Shown: positions 12,540-21,877 of the stretch, piece by piece
Position numbering within the stretch: position 1 is the stretch's first letter
How the letters are laid out: each line of letters starts with the position of its first letter
Origin: Clitopilus passeckerianus
Lineage: Eukaryota > Basidiomycota > Agaricomycetes > Agaricales > Entolomataceae
NCBI GenBank assembly: GCA_944990035.1
Contig: CALYLX010000153.1
Location: 62,001-126,000 of the forward strand
Reading direction: 5' to 3'
DNA: 64,000 bases
Notes under the pieces: model-generated
Database searches by the model: none
The model's input: only the letters and a program-made list of their open reading frames with translations
Told to the model about the DNA's origin: nothing
Translations under genes and position numbers: made by a program

Positions 12540-12612
12540 TAACCTTATCATCTCAGCCAAAACCGGCCACCTATAAACAGCGGGTGGGGATAGACCCCTT
12601 GCTTCTCCTTCA

Positions 12613-13000
12613 CTAGAACTCTTGATGTTGTTCAGCGGTTACACCATCCTCCAGTAGCTCCTGTAAAGCGGGGAGTACGTCAGTTGGGTCTTTGTTACAG
12701 GCGGGGAGGAGGAAGGAGGCAGCGAAGCAAATGGGCTCAGTGTCCATTAGACAGTCTGATATAAAAAACGACGGGAGGCAAAGGAATGGAGCTTCTAACG
12801 TTGAAGAGAGGAATAATAAAGAGACCTGACTGAACATATATGAGTTCACTTACTGGAGTCGAGATTAGTAGCGCTCGTAGCTTCTGTAGCTCGTAAAAGT
12901 GGCCACAGTGCGCGCAACTTCGTGCGAGATCCATTTGCCCTGCATCCTATGATGTTGGTGCACTGTATATCATGAAGGAGCTACTGAGGAGAAGAAACAG
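12613..13000 (-). other. 3' end of an unrecognised spliced gene
   Basis: On the minus strand an exon (about 12860-12935, ...TKLRALWPLLRATEATSATN) joins through a GTAAGT...GTTAG intron to a terminal exon (12613-12785) reading FFISDCLMDTEPICFAASF and ending LLEDGVTAEQHQEF. The phase fits (A + AA). No family is recognised. The stop lies 73 bp from the pogo element. It may be the 3' end of an X-family copy or of a separate gene. Confidence 0.3.
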
Positions 13001-13019
13001 ATGCGCGTTAGATACTGAA

Positions 13020-14191
13020 ACCGAAGCTCGACTCCAGACGAGAGACGAACCTGCGACAACGAGGAGAACGCAGAATTGCCTTCCAACGAAGGCTTAACGG
13101 GGTAGCCCTCGAAATCTGGATGTTATACGACCGGAATTCTGAGGAGACGTGCTTAGGAGAAGAAAATCTACGTCAGCTCAGATGTTCGACCTCGGGGAAA
13201 CGATGAACGTGTGGTTACAAACGAAGTAGGCATGCCTTGTCTGGATGACGCTGCTGCATACGCTGCTTGGCGCATGTGTTGGGCCGTCGACTGCACGCGT
13301 GGTGGATACTGGTGGATACTGTCTAGAGGAGAGCGCATCAGCACTCGAAAACCATATCAAGCCTCGAGGTAGACGAACCTTTCCTGCAACTCGCGGTATT
13401 CTCGTCCTATCTCCCCTTTGCCGTAGTATATATGACGCGCCTCCGGAGAAGTCCATCCTGCGGCGTGTGAGCAAGGTAGTTGGAGTCCCAGACCGAGAGA
13501 ACTTGGGATTCTGAACTCATGGTCTATCGGAAGGAAAAGGGCGTCAGGAACTAAATTCATCCTGGATGAAAAGACGCACCTTCGTGTCGAATAAACGTGA
13601 GCCTTTGTCCTCGCAGCACCCTCTCCAGTCAATCGTCCTTCAGGTAGCGTAGGACTGTCGAGGTCAGCTCCGCCAGGAGGGGAGCAATGGCATACCCATA
13701 TTACCAACTGATGTATGATGCCATGCGACTGGAAGTCGACGATCTATTAGAAAAGTATGGTATTCAGAGGGTAGCCAAAGGGTGAGTGGAGGGCAAACGA
13801 AGTCAGGGAGGGTAGGTGTGTGCGAGGTGGAAGAGTTGAAGTCGAAAGGTCGAGGCGGTTGGGAATCAACGGAGCCCAAAGAGGGAAACTAGCTCACCAA
13901 GGTCATAGATAACACCATCTGGCGTACATCTTGAGATTTGTTGATTCTAATGCATGACTTCTTGCCGCTATCGGGTGAGGTCTTTGGGCTGAAAACAGTC
14001 CACGTTCAGCGGGATTTAACAGATAAACTCTCTATAAAGTGGGCAAACCTTCAGTAGTATAGCATTAGGAAACAATCTCCCCCGAGGTAGCAAAAACTTG
14101 GAGCAGATGTGGGTAAATTGAGATGAGGCTCACGTAGAGCAGTGTTGGTGGGAGAGAAAGCGATTGATTCATTGAACGACACTGACCATCA
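13020..14191 (-). pseudogene. X/Y-family gene copy X3, decayed
   Basis: Exon remnants match X2 and X5. A piece near 13400-13525 reads DHEFRIPSSLGLGLQ, then ARHIYYGKGEIGREYRELQE, bounded by a GTTCGTC donor. A second piece near 13240-13330 contains QYPPVSTTRAVDGPTHAP. Introns are again ~50 bp. No continuous coding sequence could be assembled. The locus is followed on its 5' side by two bipartite elements (14192-14227 and 14782-14817), so a further truncated copy probably lies between them. Confidence 0.35.
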
Positions 14192-14227
14192 TTTGTTTGT
14201 TCCGCACGTTTGTGCCAAATAACGCGT
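14192..14227 (-). promoter_or_regulatory. bipartite ACGCGT / AACAAACAAA element, copy 3
   Basis: Minus strand: ACGCGTTATTTGGCAC, 8 bases, GGAACAAACAAA, followed by a CT-rich stretch. Confidence 0.5.
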
Positions 14228-14781
14228 GGATCGATTTGATTACACACGTGGTTTCTCGCCAGTCTACGCGTCACTTCTCTCTCACTTCAATACGTCATTG
14301 TGCTACTGTACCCCAATCACTCAACCATTCATTCATGAAAATGACAATACATTGGTATCTATGAGCGATCCCACCATCCCCGACTGTTATATCCACACAC
14401 CCCGCGTCCGATTCGATTCGCAGAAATCAGTGCCCAGTCAACATGATATGATCAACTCTTTTACTCTTACCCGCTTGCTAACTTTCAGGCATATTGAGGT
14501 TCACAGGAACCTTTCCTTAAAAATATTTTTGCTTGAAGGCTAAGTAGACGAGTGCCTTCCAATTTTTAACTCTCATTCTATTCTTCTTAGGGGAGCTGTA
14601 TATACGAGATCAAGGCTCTGGTCGCACAACAAGGTGCCGTAATTACTCCTTCCGGATCGCTCTCGCCTTAAAAAGGTGATCGTGTCAAGGGTTAGTTATA
14701 GAAAGATCGAGGCGGCAAATGGCTAAGGTTTGGTGAGGGAGAGCTCAACGACGCAAGTGATTCAGGCACGCTTCTGTGTAC
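14228..14781. repeat. spacer with conserved block and no gene
   Basis: Contains a copy of the 150-bp block (about 14490-14650). Only some 130 bp then separates it from the next bipartite element, so the gene copy between them is largely deleted. Confidence 0.4.
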
Positions 14782-14817
14782 TCTATTTGTTCCGAACGCC
14801 GATGCACAACAACGCGT
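14782..14817 (-). promoter_or_regulatory. bipartite ACGCGT / AACAAACAAA element, copy 4
   Basis: Minus strand: ACGCGTTGTTGTGCAT, 8 bases, GGAACAAATAGA. The chromovirus inserted 63 bp from its upstream end, which separates it from the spacer that continues at 21878. Confidence 0.5.
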
Positions 14818-14880
14818 CTACCAATCCGCGTCACTGCACTCTCTCACGTCAGGTACGTCATCGTGCTACTGTACCTCAAT

Positions 14881-15342
14881 TGTTACAGTTACCTTGGATA
14901 CGCACCCGGACTCTTTTTCCTTTTACTCATCTACCATTACTATCCCCGCCCCGCTTACGTTTATACAATTACTCAGTACTGCTGCGCATTACTCATCCCT
15001 TTAGCTATGATTACTCAGTATTCTCACGATCGTGGGATACTTGTACTATATTTACTTACCATGACTCGTCGTGACTCTTACTCTGACTCACTCCGAGTCA
15101 TACTTACTTTTGCTTACTTAGCATTGCTGCGCAATGCCCAACCCTTAGCCCTACTCTTCATGTATAAATACTTTCACGCTTTCGGTCTTGCTTCCCCAGC
15201 TTGACCTAAAAGCCTATACATCGCTATTTGCTTTAACTTCAACTCGCTCGATTACTCTCGCTCGTCTCTACAAAGGCTGGTAGAGGACTAAACAGCTGAA
15301 CTCTTGATACTTGGTTGAGCACGTAGCGATACTAGCTTAACA
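14881..15342 (+). repeat. 5' LTR of Gypsy-1
   Basis: 462 bp, TG...CA ended. It carries TATAAATA at 15163-15170 and the inferred transcript start near CAGCTTGACCT at 15197-15207, about 34 bp downstream. Confidence 0.95.
15163..15207 (+). promoter_or_regulatory. LTR promoter: TATA box and predicted RNA 5' end
   Basis: TATAAATA is followed at the usual distance by CAGCTTGACCT, which is exactly complementary to the 11 bases at 15345-15355 just after the LTR. This is the arrangement expected if the RNA 5' end primes its own reverse transcription. The start site itself is inferred. Confidence 0.6.
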
Positions 15343-15355
15343 AAAGGTCAAGCTG
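15343..15355 (+). promoter_or_regulatory. primer-binding site, self-complementary type
   Basis: AAAGGTCAAGCTG immediately follows the 5' LTR. Its last 11 bases are the reverse complement of 15197-15207 inside the LTR. No tRNA 3' end ending in TGG is seen here, so priming by the folded-back RNA, as known for Tf1/sushi elements, is the better reading. The same sequence follows the LTR of the second copy at 59883-59895. Confidence 0.65.
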
Positions 15356-15561
15356 ATCTGATAGCCCGCTCATCGCAAGCGTAGGCCACAACCACCAAAC
15401 CACCTGACTGCAAGAGGTCAACTACCCTTGCAGAACCGACCGGAACCACGTCTCCCTCAAGACCGCCGAACGCCTCAACTCCCACCGGGACAGAGAGAGT
15501 AGTACAACTTGACGACGGTACTTACTCAGAATTCGACCTTAAGACAAACCGTTGGAGACAT

Positions 15562-16704
15562 TTGGTACCGAAAGACGAAGACCCGCGACAATATCGATTT
15601 GGCGACTACCTTAGCAGTGCCTACTTCACCGAAGAAGTAAAGAACCCAGAACCAGAACCACAGCCAGACCCCGAACCAGAATCAGAACCAGAGCAAGAAC
15701 CCGAAGAAGAATCGGAAACAGAGCAAGAACCCGAAGAAGAATCGGAAACAGAACCAGAACCCCCCAGACAGACCCAGACTCCGACACCCGCACAAACCCC
15801 GAAACAAGAACCACCAGAAATGGCTCCAACCAACCCTGAACCAAAGAAACTCGCCGAACTCCGAATGGGACAACCATTTGAATATGATGGTGACCAAAGA
15901 AATGCCGAAGTTTGGTTGTTGGAAGTCAAGATGTACCTAAGCCTGAACGACCACATCTACGACAACAACAACAAGCAAATCGCTTTTGCACTTTCCTTTT
16001 TGAAGAAAGGAACCGCTTTGGCATGGAAACGATCTTTCTGCCAGAACTACACAAACAAAGATAACGACATCATCCTCCCCGATTTCAAACAATTCGAGAA
16101 AGAATTCATCAACGCCTTCTACCCAGTAGACGGAGAAGGACAGGCATTTGCATCCCTAGACGCTCTCACGCAGAAAGGACCAATTGACGATTACATATCT
16201 CAATTCAAAGTCCTTATCTCCGCCTCCGGGATCACCGATGAAAAGGCGAAGATTGAATTCTTCCAGAAAGGACTCAACTCCAAGATCATCGAAAAGATCT
16301 ATAACCTCCCCATTCTTCCCGTCACCATTAACGGATGGTACGAACACGCTGCCCGATTTGATGCACAATGGCGTAGAGGACAGAACGTCATCCGCCGCAA
16401 CAGAGGACTCCCCCCTATTTCCCATGCAAATCCCCGCAATACCCACGCCACAGCAGACCCTAACGCCATGGACATTGACGCCTTATCTTTTGAAAAGAGA
16501 AAGGAGTTAATGAAGGAAGGGAAATGTTTCCGCTGTTTCAAGAAAGGACATCGCTCTCGAGAATGCCCTGAACGCAGAGGAGGAAAGCAGTCCAACACCA
16601 ACTCCTATGGCAAGAAAAACATCAAAGATCTTGTCAGAACCATTAGAGCGTTGGAAGCGGAAGAATTGGAGAGCTTCTGGAATGAGCTCGATGAGGATTT
16701 TTAG
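15562..16704 (+). CDS. Gag protein of Gypsy-1
   Basis: Structural capsid/nucleocapsid protein. It has an acidic Pro/Glu-rich N-terminal part with a duplicated 30-bp unit (about 15692-15751), then a retrotransposon gag capsid region (AEVWLLEVKMYLSLNDHIYD) and a CCHC zinc knuckle CFRCFKKGHRSREC near the C-terminus. The frame is open from 15385, right after a TAG, but the first in-frame ATG is only at 15821. Start 15562 is therefore a TTG placeholder; the true start is ATG 15821, a non-AUG codon, or a spliced leader. The stop TAG at 16702-16704 is preceded by a run of five T, and the pol frame is the -1 frame there. Confidence 0.85.
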   Translation: MVPKDEDPRQYRFGDYLSSAYFTEEVKNPEPEPQPDPEPESEPEQEPEEESETEQEPEEESETEPEPPRQTQTPTPAQTPKQEPPEMAPTNPEPKKLAELRMGQPFEYDGDQRNAEVWLLEVKMYLSLNDHIYDNNNKQIAFALSFLKKGTALAWKRSFCQNYTNKDNDIILPDFKQFEKEFINAFYPVDGEGQAFASLDALTQKGPIDDYISQFKVLISASGITDEKAKIEFFQKGLNSKIIEKIYNLPILPVTINGWYEHAARFDAQWRRGQNVIRRNRGLPPISHANPRNTHATADPNAMDIDALSFEKRKELMKEGKCFRCFKKGHRSRECPERRGGKQSNTNSYGKKNIKDLVRTIRALEAEELESFWNELDEDF

Positions 16705-16715
16705 AACGGCGGCCA

Positions 16716-19700
16716 GTGTCAACGTCTGAACCCGCCACAATACTGATTTCTTCTATGTCGTATGCAGAACCTTTTGATAAATCTATGCGTCTACCCATTA
16801 AGGTCTCTGCTCCGAATGAAGAAAGAACCGTTGAAACCAAAGCACTAGTCGACTCAGGTGCTCAAGGACTATTCATCGACAAAGAATTCGTCGCCCGCCA
16901 TCGAATCAAAACACATCCCCTTCGACAACCTCTCACTGCCAAGAACGTTGACGGCACTATCAACAAAACAGGGCAAATCACCCATTACACCTGGGTCGAT
17001 ATAGGGATAGGGAAACACAAGGCGTCAGAACGGTGCCTGGTCACCGGATTAGGGAATGAACACCTGATCCTCGGACTCCCATGGCTGAAGCGAACGAATC
17101 CAGAAATCAACTGGCAAAAGGGGACACTATTCATTAATCCCAAGCGCGTCAAGACATCCCCGCTACGCACGGCCCTTGCCCGAGTCCAGATCAGACGACT
17201 AGCCGCAACAGAGGAATCACGCCTAGACATTTCCAACGTACCCGACGAACCCGAACCCATTGAAACACCCTTAGAAGAACCCAATGACGAACAAGACCTG
17301 GTTATTGCCTATGTGAAAGGAGAACCAGTGATGGGAATATTCGAACGAGCCAATTCCCCATTGACGAATGAACATCGAGAACCAGAAATCAGAAGAATCC
17401 GAGCTGCAAATATCTCCCGAATCACCCGAGATAGAGGATCACTGCGATTCGTCCCGACCCAGAACGTCTGGATTCGCGCCAAGACGTCCATCTCCCAGAC
17501 CCTAGAACATCAGAAAACCGAAGAGGTCAAGAAGAAACTCGAAGACCTCATTCCCCCCGAATACCACGAATTCAAGAAAGTCTTTGAGAAAGAAGCATCA
17601 GAACGATTCCCCCCATCTCGGCCTTGGGATCACGCCATTGATCTCAAACCAGACTTTGTTCCGAAAGACTGCAAGGTCTACCCTCTCAATCCAAAGGAGC
17701 AAGCCGAAATGGACAAATTTCTCGAAGAAAACTTACGAAAAGGATACATCCGACCCTCGAAATCACCTCAAGCATCACCCTTCTTCTTTGTAGCAAAGAA
17801 AGAAGCAAACGCACTACGACCCTGCCAAGATTACCGATATCTCAACAGTGGAACTGTCAAGAATGCCTACCCCTTACCACTAGTCAGCGACCTACTCGAC
17901 AAACTCAGAGGAGCAAAGATTTTCACAAAGCTGGACATCCGATGGGGATATCATAATGTCCGGATCAAAGAAGGAGACGAGTGGAAAGCAGCCTTCAAAA
18001 CAAATCGAGGCTTGTTTGAACCCACCGTCATGTTCTTTGGACTATGCAACTCCCCAGCCACGTTTCAAGCAATGATGAACCACATCTTCAGAGACATGAT
18101 CGATGAAGGATGGTTAATCATCTACATGGATGACATGTTACTCTTCTCTAAAGACCCAAGAGAACATGAGAAGCGCACCAAACGGGTACTCCAAAGGCTG
18201 ATGGAACACAACCTGTTCCTCAAAGCTGAGAAATGCAAATTCAACGTAACAGAAGTCGAATTCCTTGGAATGATCATATCGCCAGACAAGATCCACATGG
18301 ACCCGGCTAAACTTGATGGGATAAAGAAATGGCCAACCCCGACCACCGTAAAAGAAGTTCGGTCCTTTTTGGGATTTGGCAACTTCTACCGAAGGTTCAT
18401 AGGGAAATATGCGGAACTAGCCCGACCCCTGAACGATCTCACCAAGAAAGATCGGCCCTTTACATGGGGAAAGGAACAAGAAGAAGCATTTGAAGCCCTG
18501 AAGAAAAGGTTCGCGGAGACGCCCGTACTCACGATGCCCGATCCAACAAAACCATTCACCATTGAATGTGATGCATCCAAGTGGGCGACAGGAGCAGTGC
18601 TACGCCAACGAGACGAAAATAACGACTGGCACCCTTGTGGATACATCTCTCACTCCTTCACCCCAACCGAACGGAACTACGAAATCTACGACAGGGAACT
18701 ACTCGCTATAGTCAGAGCACTGGAAACTTGGCGACACTATCTACAAGGATCAGCCCACCCTGTCACGGTATTCTCCGACCACAAGAACCTAACCTACTAC
18801 CGAACACCACAGAAACTTAGCCGACGACAAGCACGATGGAGTTTACTCCTCTCCCAATATGACCTAAACCTAGTCCATGTACCAGGAACTCAGATGGTCC
18901 AATCTGACGAACTATCCCGACGAGCAGATCACATTCTAGACCACGACACCGACAACGAGGACATCACCATGCTACCTGATAAACTCTTCATCCGAACAAT
19001 TGACACCGAACTTAAGGCGGAATTTGCCGAACACATGATGAAAGACGAATTCTTCACGGAAGCAATACGACACCTGAAGAACCACTCTACCCCCATCAAA
19101 TCGGCTTTAGCCGACTGGAAAGTAGAGGACTCTCTCCTCTTTTTCCGGGGGCGATGCTACGTCCCTAATGACGCTACCCTACGACGAAGCCTCATACAGA
19201 AGTATCATGACGCACCTATGGCCGGACACCCCGGAGCATTCAAGACGATGGAGTTAATTTCCGAACACTACTGGTGGCCCAGAATGTTCGGAACTGTCAA
19301 ATCCTACGTTGATGGATGTGCCCCTTGCCAACAGATGAAGGTCAATACACACCCCACGGCACCTCCCCTGAACCCAGTCAAATTTACCGCCACACGACCC
19401 TTCGAACTTACCTCTACAGATTTCATCACTGATCTTCCTGAGGTTAACGGTTACGACTCACTCATGGTCGTGGTAGACCATGGCCTTAGTAAGGGGGTAA
19501 TTTTGATCCCTTGCAAGAAGACCATTGACGCCCTAGGCACTGCCAACAACTACCTGGATGCTGTCTACAGAAGATTCGGACTTCCTGACAAACTGATATC
19601 TGATAGAGGCCCACAATTCGCATCCAAAGTATTCCAAGAACTAGGACGACTCCTAGGAATCAAGCTTTCCCTGACAACCGCATATCACCCACAAGCAGAT

Positions 19701-20450
19701 GGAGAAACCGAACGCGTCAACCAAGACATTGGCGCTTATCTCCGACTATTCTGCGCCAACAACCCCGAGAAATGGCTAGAACTAATTCCCCTAATGGAAT
19801 TCGCCCATAACAAACGTGTTCATGCCGTCACCGCACAAACTCCATTCTACCTAATGAACGGAGCAGAACCACGCGCTATTCCCCTTCCATATCAGAAGAC
19901 CAATGTCCCTGCTGCGGAAACCCGAATGAAAGAACTCCAACAGGCACGAGACGAAGCTGCGGCTGCCCATGAACTTGCGAGACGAAAGATGGCCGAACGT
20001 GTCCGAAGTAACTTCAAACCATTTGAACAAGGACAGAAGGTTTGGTTGGAAACAACTAACCTAAAACTGGCATACTACTCAAAGAAGTTCACGCCACGAC
20101 GAGAAGGCCCCTTCACGATCAAAGAAGTTCTAGGTCCGCTGACCTACAGATTAGAACTACCCCGAGCATGGAAAATTCACCCTGTGTTCCACGCCACCCT
20201 CCTCACACCATACAAGGAAACCGAGACACATGGGCCCAATTTCCTAGAACCGCCACCTGACCTCATCAATCAAGAAGAAGAATGGGAAGTGGAAGAAATT
20301 GTCGCACACAAACGACATCGTGGGAAGATCCTTTACAAGATCAAGTGGAAAGGATATCCGACATCGGAGAACTCATGGGAACCTGTGAGAAACCTCCAGA
20401 ACGCCAAGAAGACCCTTGAAGCATATAAGAAGAGGAAGAACATTCGGTGA
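16716..20450 (+). CDS. Pol polyprotein of Gypsy-1: PR-RT-RH-IN-chromodomain
   Basis: About 1244 residues. In order: aspartic protease (LVDSGAQGLFID, ~45-56); reverse transcriptase with YMDDMLLFS (~470); RNase H (ECDASKWATGAVL, ~616); integrase with an H-H-C-C zinc region (...AGHPGAF...CAPCQQMK, ~830-880) and catalytic acids in STDFITD (~902), SDRGPQF (~962) and DGETERVNQ (~997); and a C-terminal chromodomain with WEVEEIV and YKIKWKGYP...SWEP (~1190-1235). The chromodomain should steer integration to modified histone H3. The frame is open from 16695 and the first ATG is at 16755, so expression probably needs -1 frameshifting or reinitiation after gag. All motifs are intact. Confidence 0.93.
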   Translation: MSTSEPATILISSMSYAEPFDKSMRLPIKVSAPNEERTVETKALVDSGAQGLFIDKEFVARHRIKTHPLRQPLTAKNVDGTINKTGQITHYTWVDIGIGKHKASERCLVTGLGNEHLILGLPWLKRTNPEINWQKGTLFINPKRVKTSPLRTALARVQIRRLAATEESRLDISNVPDEPEPIETPLEEPNDEQDLVIAYVKGEPVMGIFERANSPLTNEHREPEIRRIRAANISRITRDRGSLRFVPTQNVWIRAKTSISQTLEHQKTEEVKKKLEDLIPPEYHEFKKVFEKEASERFPPSRPWDHAIDLKPDFVPKDCKVYPLNPKEQAEMDKFLEENLRKGYIRPSKSPQASPFFFVAKKEANALRPCQDYRYLNSGTVKNAYPLPLVSDLLDKLRGAKIFTKLDIRWGYHNVRIKEGDEWKAAFKTNRGLFEPTVMFFGLCNSPATFQAMMNHIFRDMIDEGWLIIYMDDMLLFSKDPREHEKRTKRVLQRLMEHNLFLKAEKCKFNVTEVEFLGMIISPDKIHMDPAKLDGIKKWPTPTTVKEVRSFLGFGNFYRRFIGKYAELARPLNDLTKKDRPFTWGKEQEEAFEALKKRFAETPVLTMPDPTKPFTIECDASKWATGAVLRQRDENNDWHPCGYISHSFTPTERNYEIYDRELLAIVRALETWRHYLQGSAHPVTVFSDHKNLTYYRTPQKLSRRQARWSLLLSQYDLNLVHVPGTQMVQSDELSRRADHILDHDTDNEDITMLPDKLFIRTIDTELKAEFAEHMMKDEFFTEAIRHLKNHSTPIKSALADWKVEDSLLFFRGRCYVPNDATLRRSLIQKYHDAPMAGHPGAFKTMELISEHYWWPRMFGTVKSYVDGCAPCQQMKVNTHPTAPPLNPVKFTATRPFELTSTDFITDLPEVNGYDSLMVVVDHGLSKGVILIPCKKTIDALGTANNYLDAVYRRFGLPDKLISDRGPQFASKVFQELGRLLGIKLSLTTAYHPQADGETERVNQDIGAYLRLFCANNPEKWLELIPLMEFAHNKRVHAVTAQTPFYLMNGAEPRAIPLPYQKTNVPAAETRMKELQQARDEAAAAHELARRKMAERVRSNFKPFEQGQKVWLETTNLKLAYYSKKFTPRREGPFTIKEVLGPLTYRLELPRAWKIHPVFHATLLTPYKETETHGPNFLEPPPDLINQEEEWEVEEIVAHKRHRGKILYKIKWKGYPTSENSWEPVRNLQNAKKTLEAYKKRKNIR

Positions 20451-21382
20451 ATCTCCATCAACCCACAGCACTTTGCCGAAGCAAACACATCTTGCTTATA
20501 ATGTCCTCCAATGTCTCCTCCTACGACCGCACCATCATCCTTAACACCTTCAAAACCGATTCCGCTGTTACGGCGCTCCGTACAAACACTGCCTGGAGCA
20601 GCAACGACAACCTCCTCACCGAAGTGGCAGAGCGGGGCTCAGCCTACCACGACCGAAGAACCGAATTCCGCAACGAAGTGGCTCGTCTACGCCACCTATA
20701 TTCGAAAACCCTTGAAGAACTTGATCGAGCTCTTGACAGCTCTGACCAACGCACGGAGGAAACCCTCACCGACCTCTTCTTTGCTGCCGGAGGTACAGCC
20801 TTCCTTGATCAGCACTATCCTGAACGACGGAGTTGGTTCCCCAACCCGAAAGAGACAGATTTCGAAACCCTTGCCGCCAATCCCTGGGGGCCTGAGGAAG
20901 ATCAAACCACTGAAGAACCGACGATTCTCACGGCACGTCAGGTTCGAGGAACCCTCCGAGAATTCCCCCCCGTCACCAACCTTGCTACCGCTGCCAAGAT
21001 AAAGCACAATCCCTTCATTCAAACTATACCCGAGGATCAAGATAGTGACAAGGAAAACGTCAACCCAAATGTCAAACCCACCGACACCTTACCTCTCTGC
21101 ATTCGAAAGCCCACCAGAGTCAGATTCGCCAACTCTGGTGAACCCTCTTCCTCAACGATCTCGTCACAGAAGGCGCCGCGTACCGGATACCTCGCCAACC
21201 AGCCACCACCGCCCCGACACTTCCGATGCTATGTTTGCGGAGGCAGACATCGACAATACCATTGCTTTCATTTTGTTTGTCGTCTGTGTCATCATCGCGG
21301 CCCAGGCCATTACCCGGTTAACTGTCCACAACGCTATTGGAAGAACATAGACCGCCATTTCTGGGGCAAGAAGAAGAATTGA
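20447..21382 (+). CDS. extra ORF3 of Gypsy-1, cysteine/histidine-rich C-terminus
   Basis: An ORF downstream of pol, in another frame, overlapping the pol stop. The first ATG is at 20501, giving about 293 residues; the frame is open from 20447. The N-terminal half looks helical (TEVAERGSAYHDRR, LYSKTLEELDRALD). The C-terminus has an unusual zinc-binding-like cluster: CYVCGGRHRQYHC, then CRLCHHRGPGHYPVNC, followed by a basic tail. Standard Ty3/gypsy elements end at integrase, so this is an accessory protein of unknown role; nucleic-acid binding is inferred from the cysteine spacing. Its intactness next to identical LTRs suggests it is under constraint or simply young. Confidence 0.75.
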   Translation: MNLHQPTALCRSKHILLIMSSNVSSYDRTIILNTFKTDSAVTALRTNTAWSSNDNLLTEVAERGSAYHDRRTEFRNEVARLRHLYSKTLEELDRALDSSDQRTEETLTDLFFAAGGTAFLDQHYPERRSWFPNPKETDFETLAANPWGPEEDQTTEEPTILTARQVRGTLREFPPVTNLATAAKIKHNPFIQTIPEDQDSDKENVNPNVKPTDTLPLCIRKPTRVRFANSGEPSSSTISSQKAPRTGYLANQPPPPRHFRCYVCGGRHRQYHCFHFVCRLCHHRGPGHYPVNCPQRYWKNIDRHFWGKKKN

Positions 21383-21415
21383 AGTCAGGTGACTTCAACA
21401 CTAGCGAGAGGGTAA

Positions 21416-21877
21416 TGTTACAGTTACCTTGGATACGCACCCGGACTCTTTTTCCTTTTACTCATCTACCATTACTATCCCCGCCCCGCTTACGTTTATA
21501 CAATTACTCAGTACTGCTGCGCATTACTCATCCCTTTAGCTATGATTACTCAGTATTCTCACGATCGTGGGATACTTGTACTATATTTACTTACCATGAC
21601 TCGTCGTGACTCTTACTCTGACTCACTCCGAGTCATACTTACTTTTGCTTACTTAGCATTGCTGCGCAATGCCCAACCCTTAGCCCTACTCTTCATGTAT
21701 AAATACTTTCACGCTTTCGGTCTTGCTTCCCCAGCTTGACCTAAAAGCCTATACATCGCTATTTGCTTTAACTTCAACTCGCTCGATTACTCTCGCTCGT
21801 CTCTACAAAGGCTGGTAGAGGACTAAACAGCTGAACTCTTGATACTTGGTTGAGCACGTAGCGATACTAGCTTAACA
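21416..21877 (+). repeat. 3' LTR of Gypsy-1
   Basis: 462 bp, no differences from the 5' LTR found by eye. It is preceded by the polypurine-like GAGAGGGTAA at 21406-21415. Confidence 0.95.

Larger units (their letters stand above)
14881..21877 (+). mobile_element. Ty3/gypsy chromovirus, full length (Gypsy-1)
   Basis: A complete 6997-bp LTR retrotransposon. It has 462-bp LTRs (14881-15342 and 21416-21877) beginning TGTTACAG and ending CTTAACA, and a 5-bp target duplication TCAAT at 14876-14880 and 21878-21882. Internal order is primer-binding site, gag, pol (protease, RT, RNase H, integrase, chromodomain), an extra ORF, then a purine-rich tract (GAGAGGGTAA) just before the 3' LTR. It inserted into the spacer downstream of NLR-C; the paralogous spacer near 30.17 kb shows the empty site. 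By eye the two LTRs are identical, which implies a very recent insertion. Confidence 0.95.

Noticed and set aside
14776..15204. 142-codon hydrophobic ORF in the LTR (also at 21337-21739 and 59346-59744)
   Set aside because: It lies within the LTR promoter region and is repeated only because the LTR is; there is no sign of a coding role.
15621..15956. Minus-strand Ser/Gly/Cys-rich ORFs opposite gag (also 60161-60496)
   Set aside because: They are the antisense shadow of the Pro/Glu repeats of Gag.
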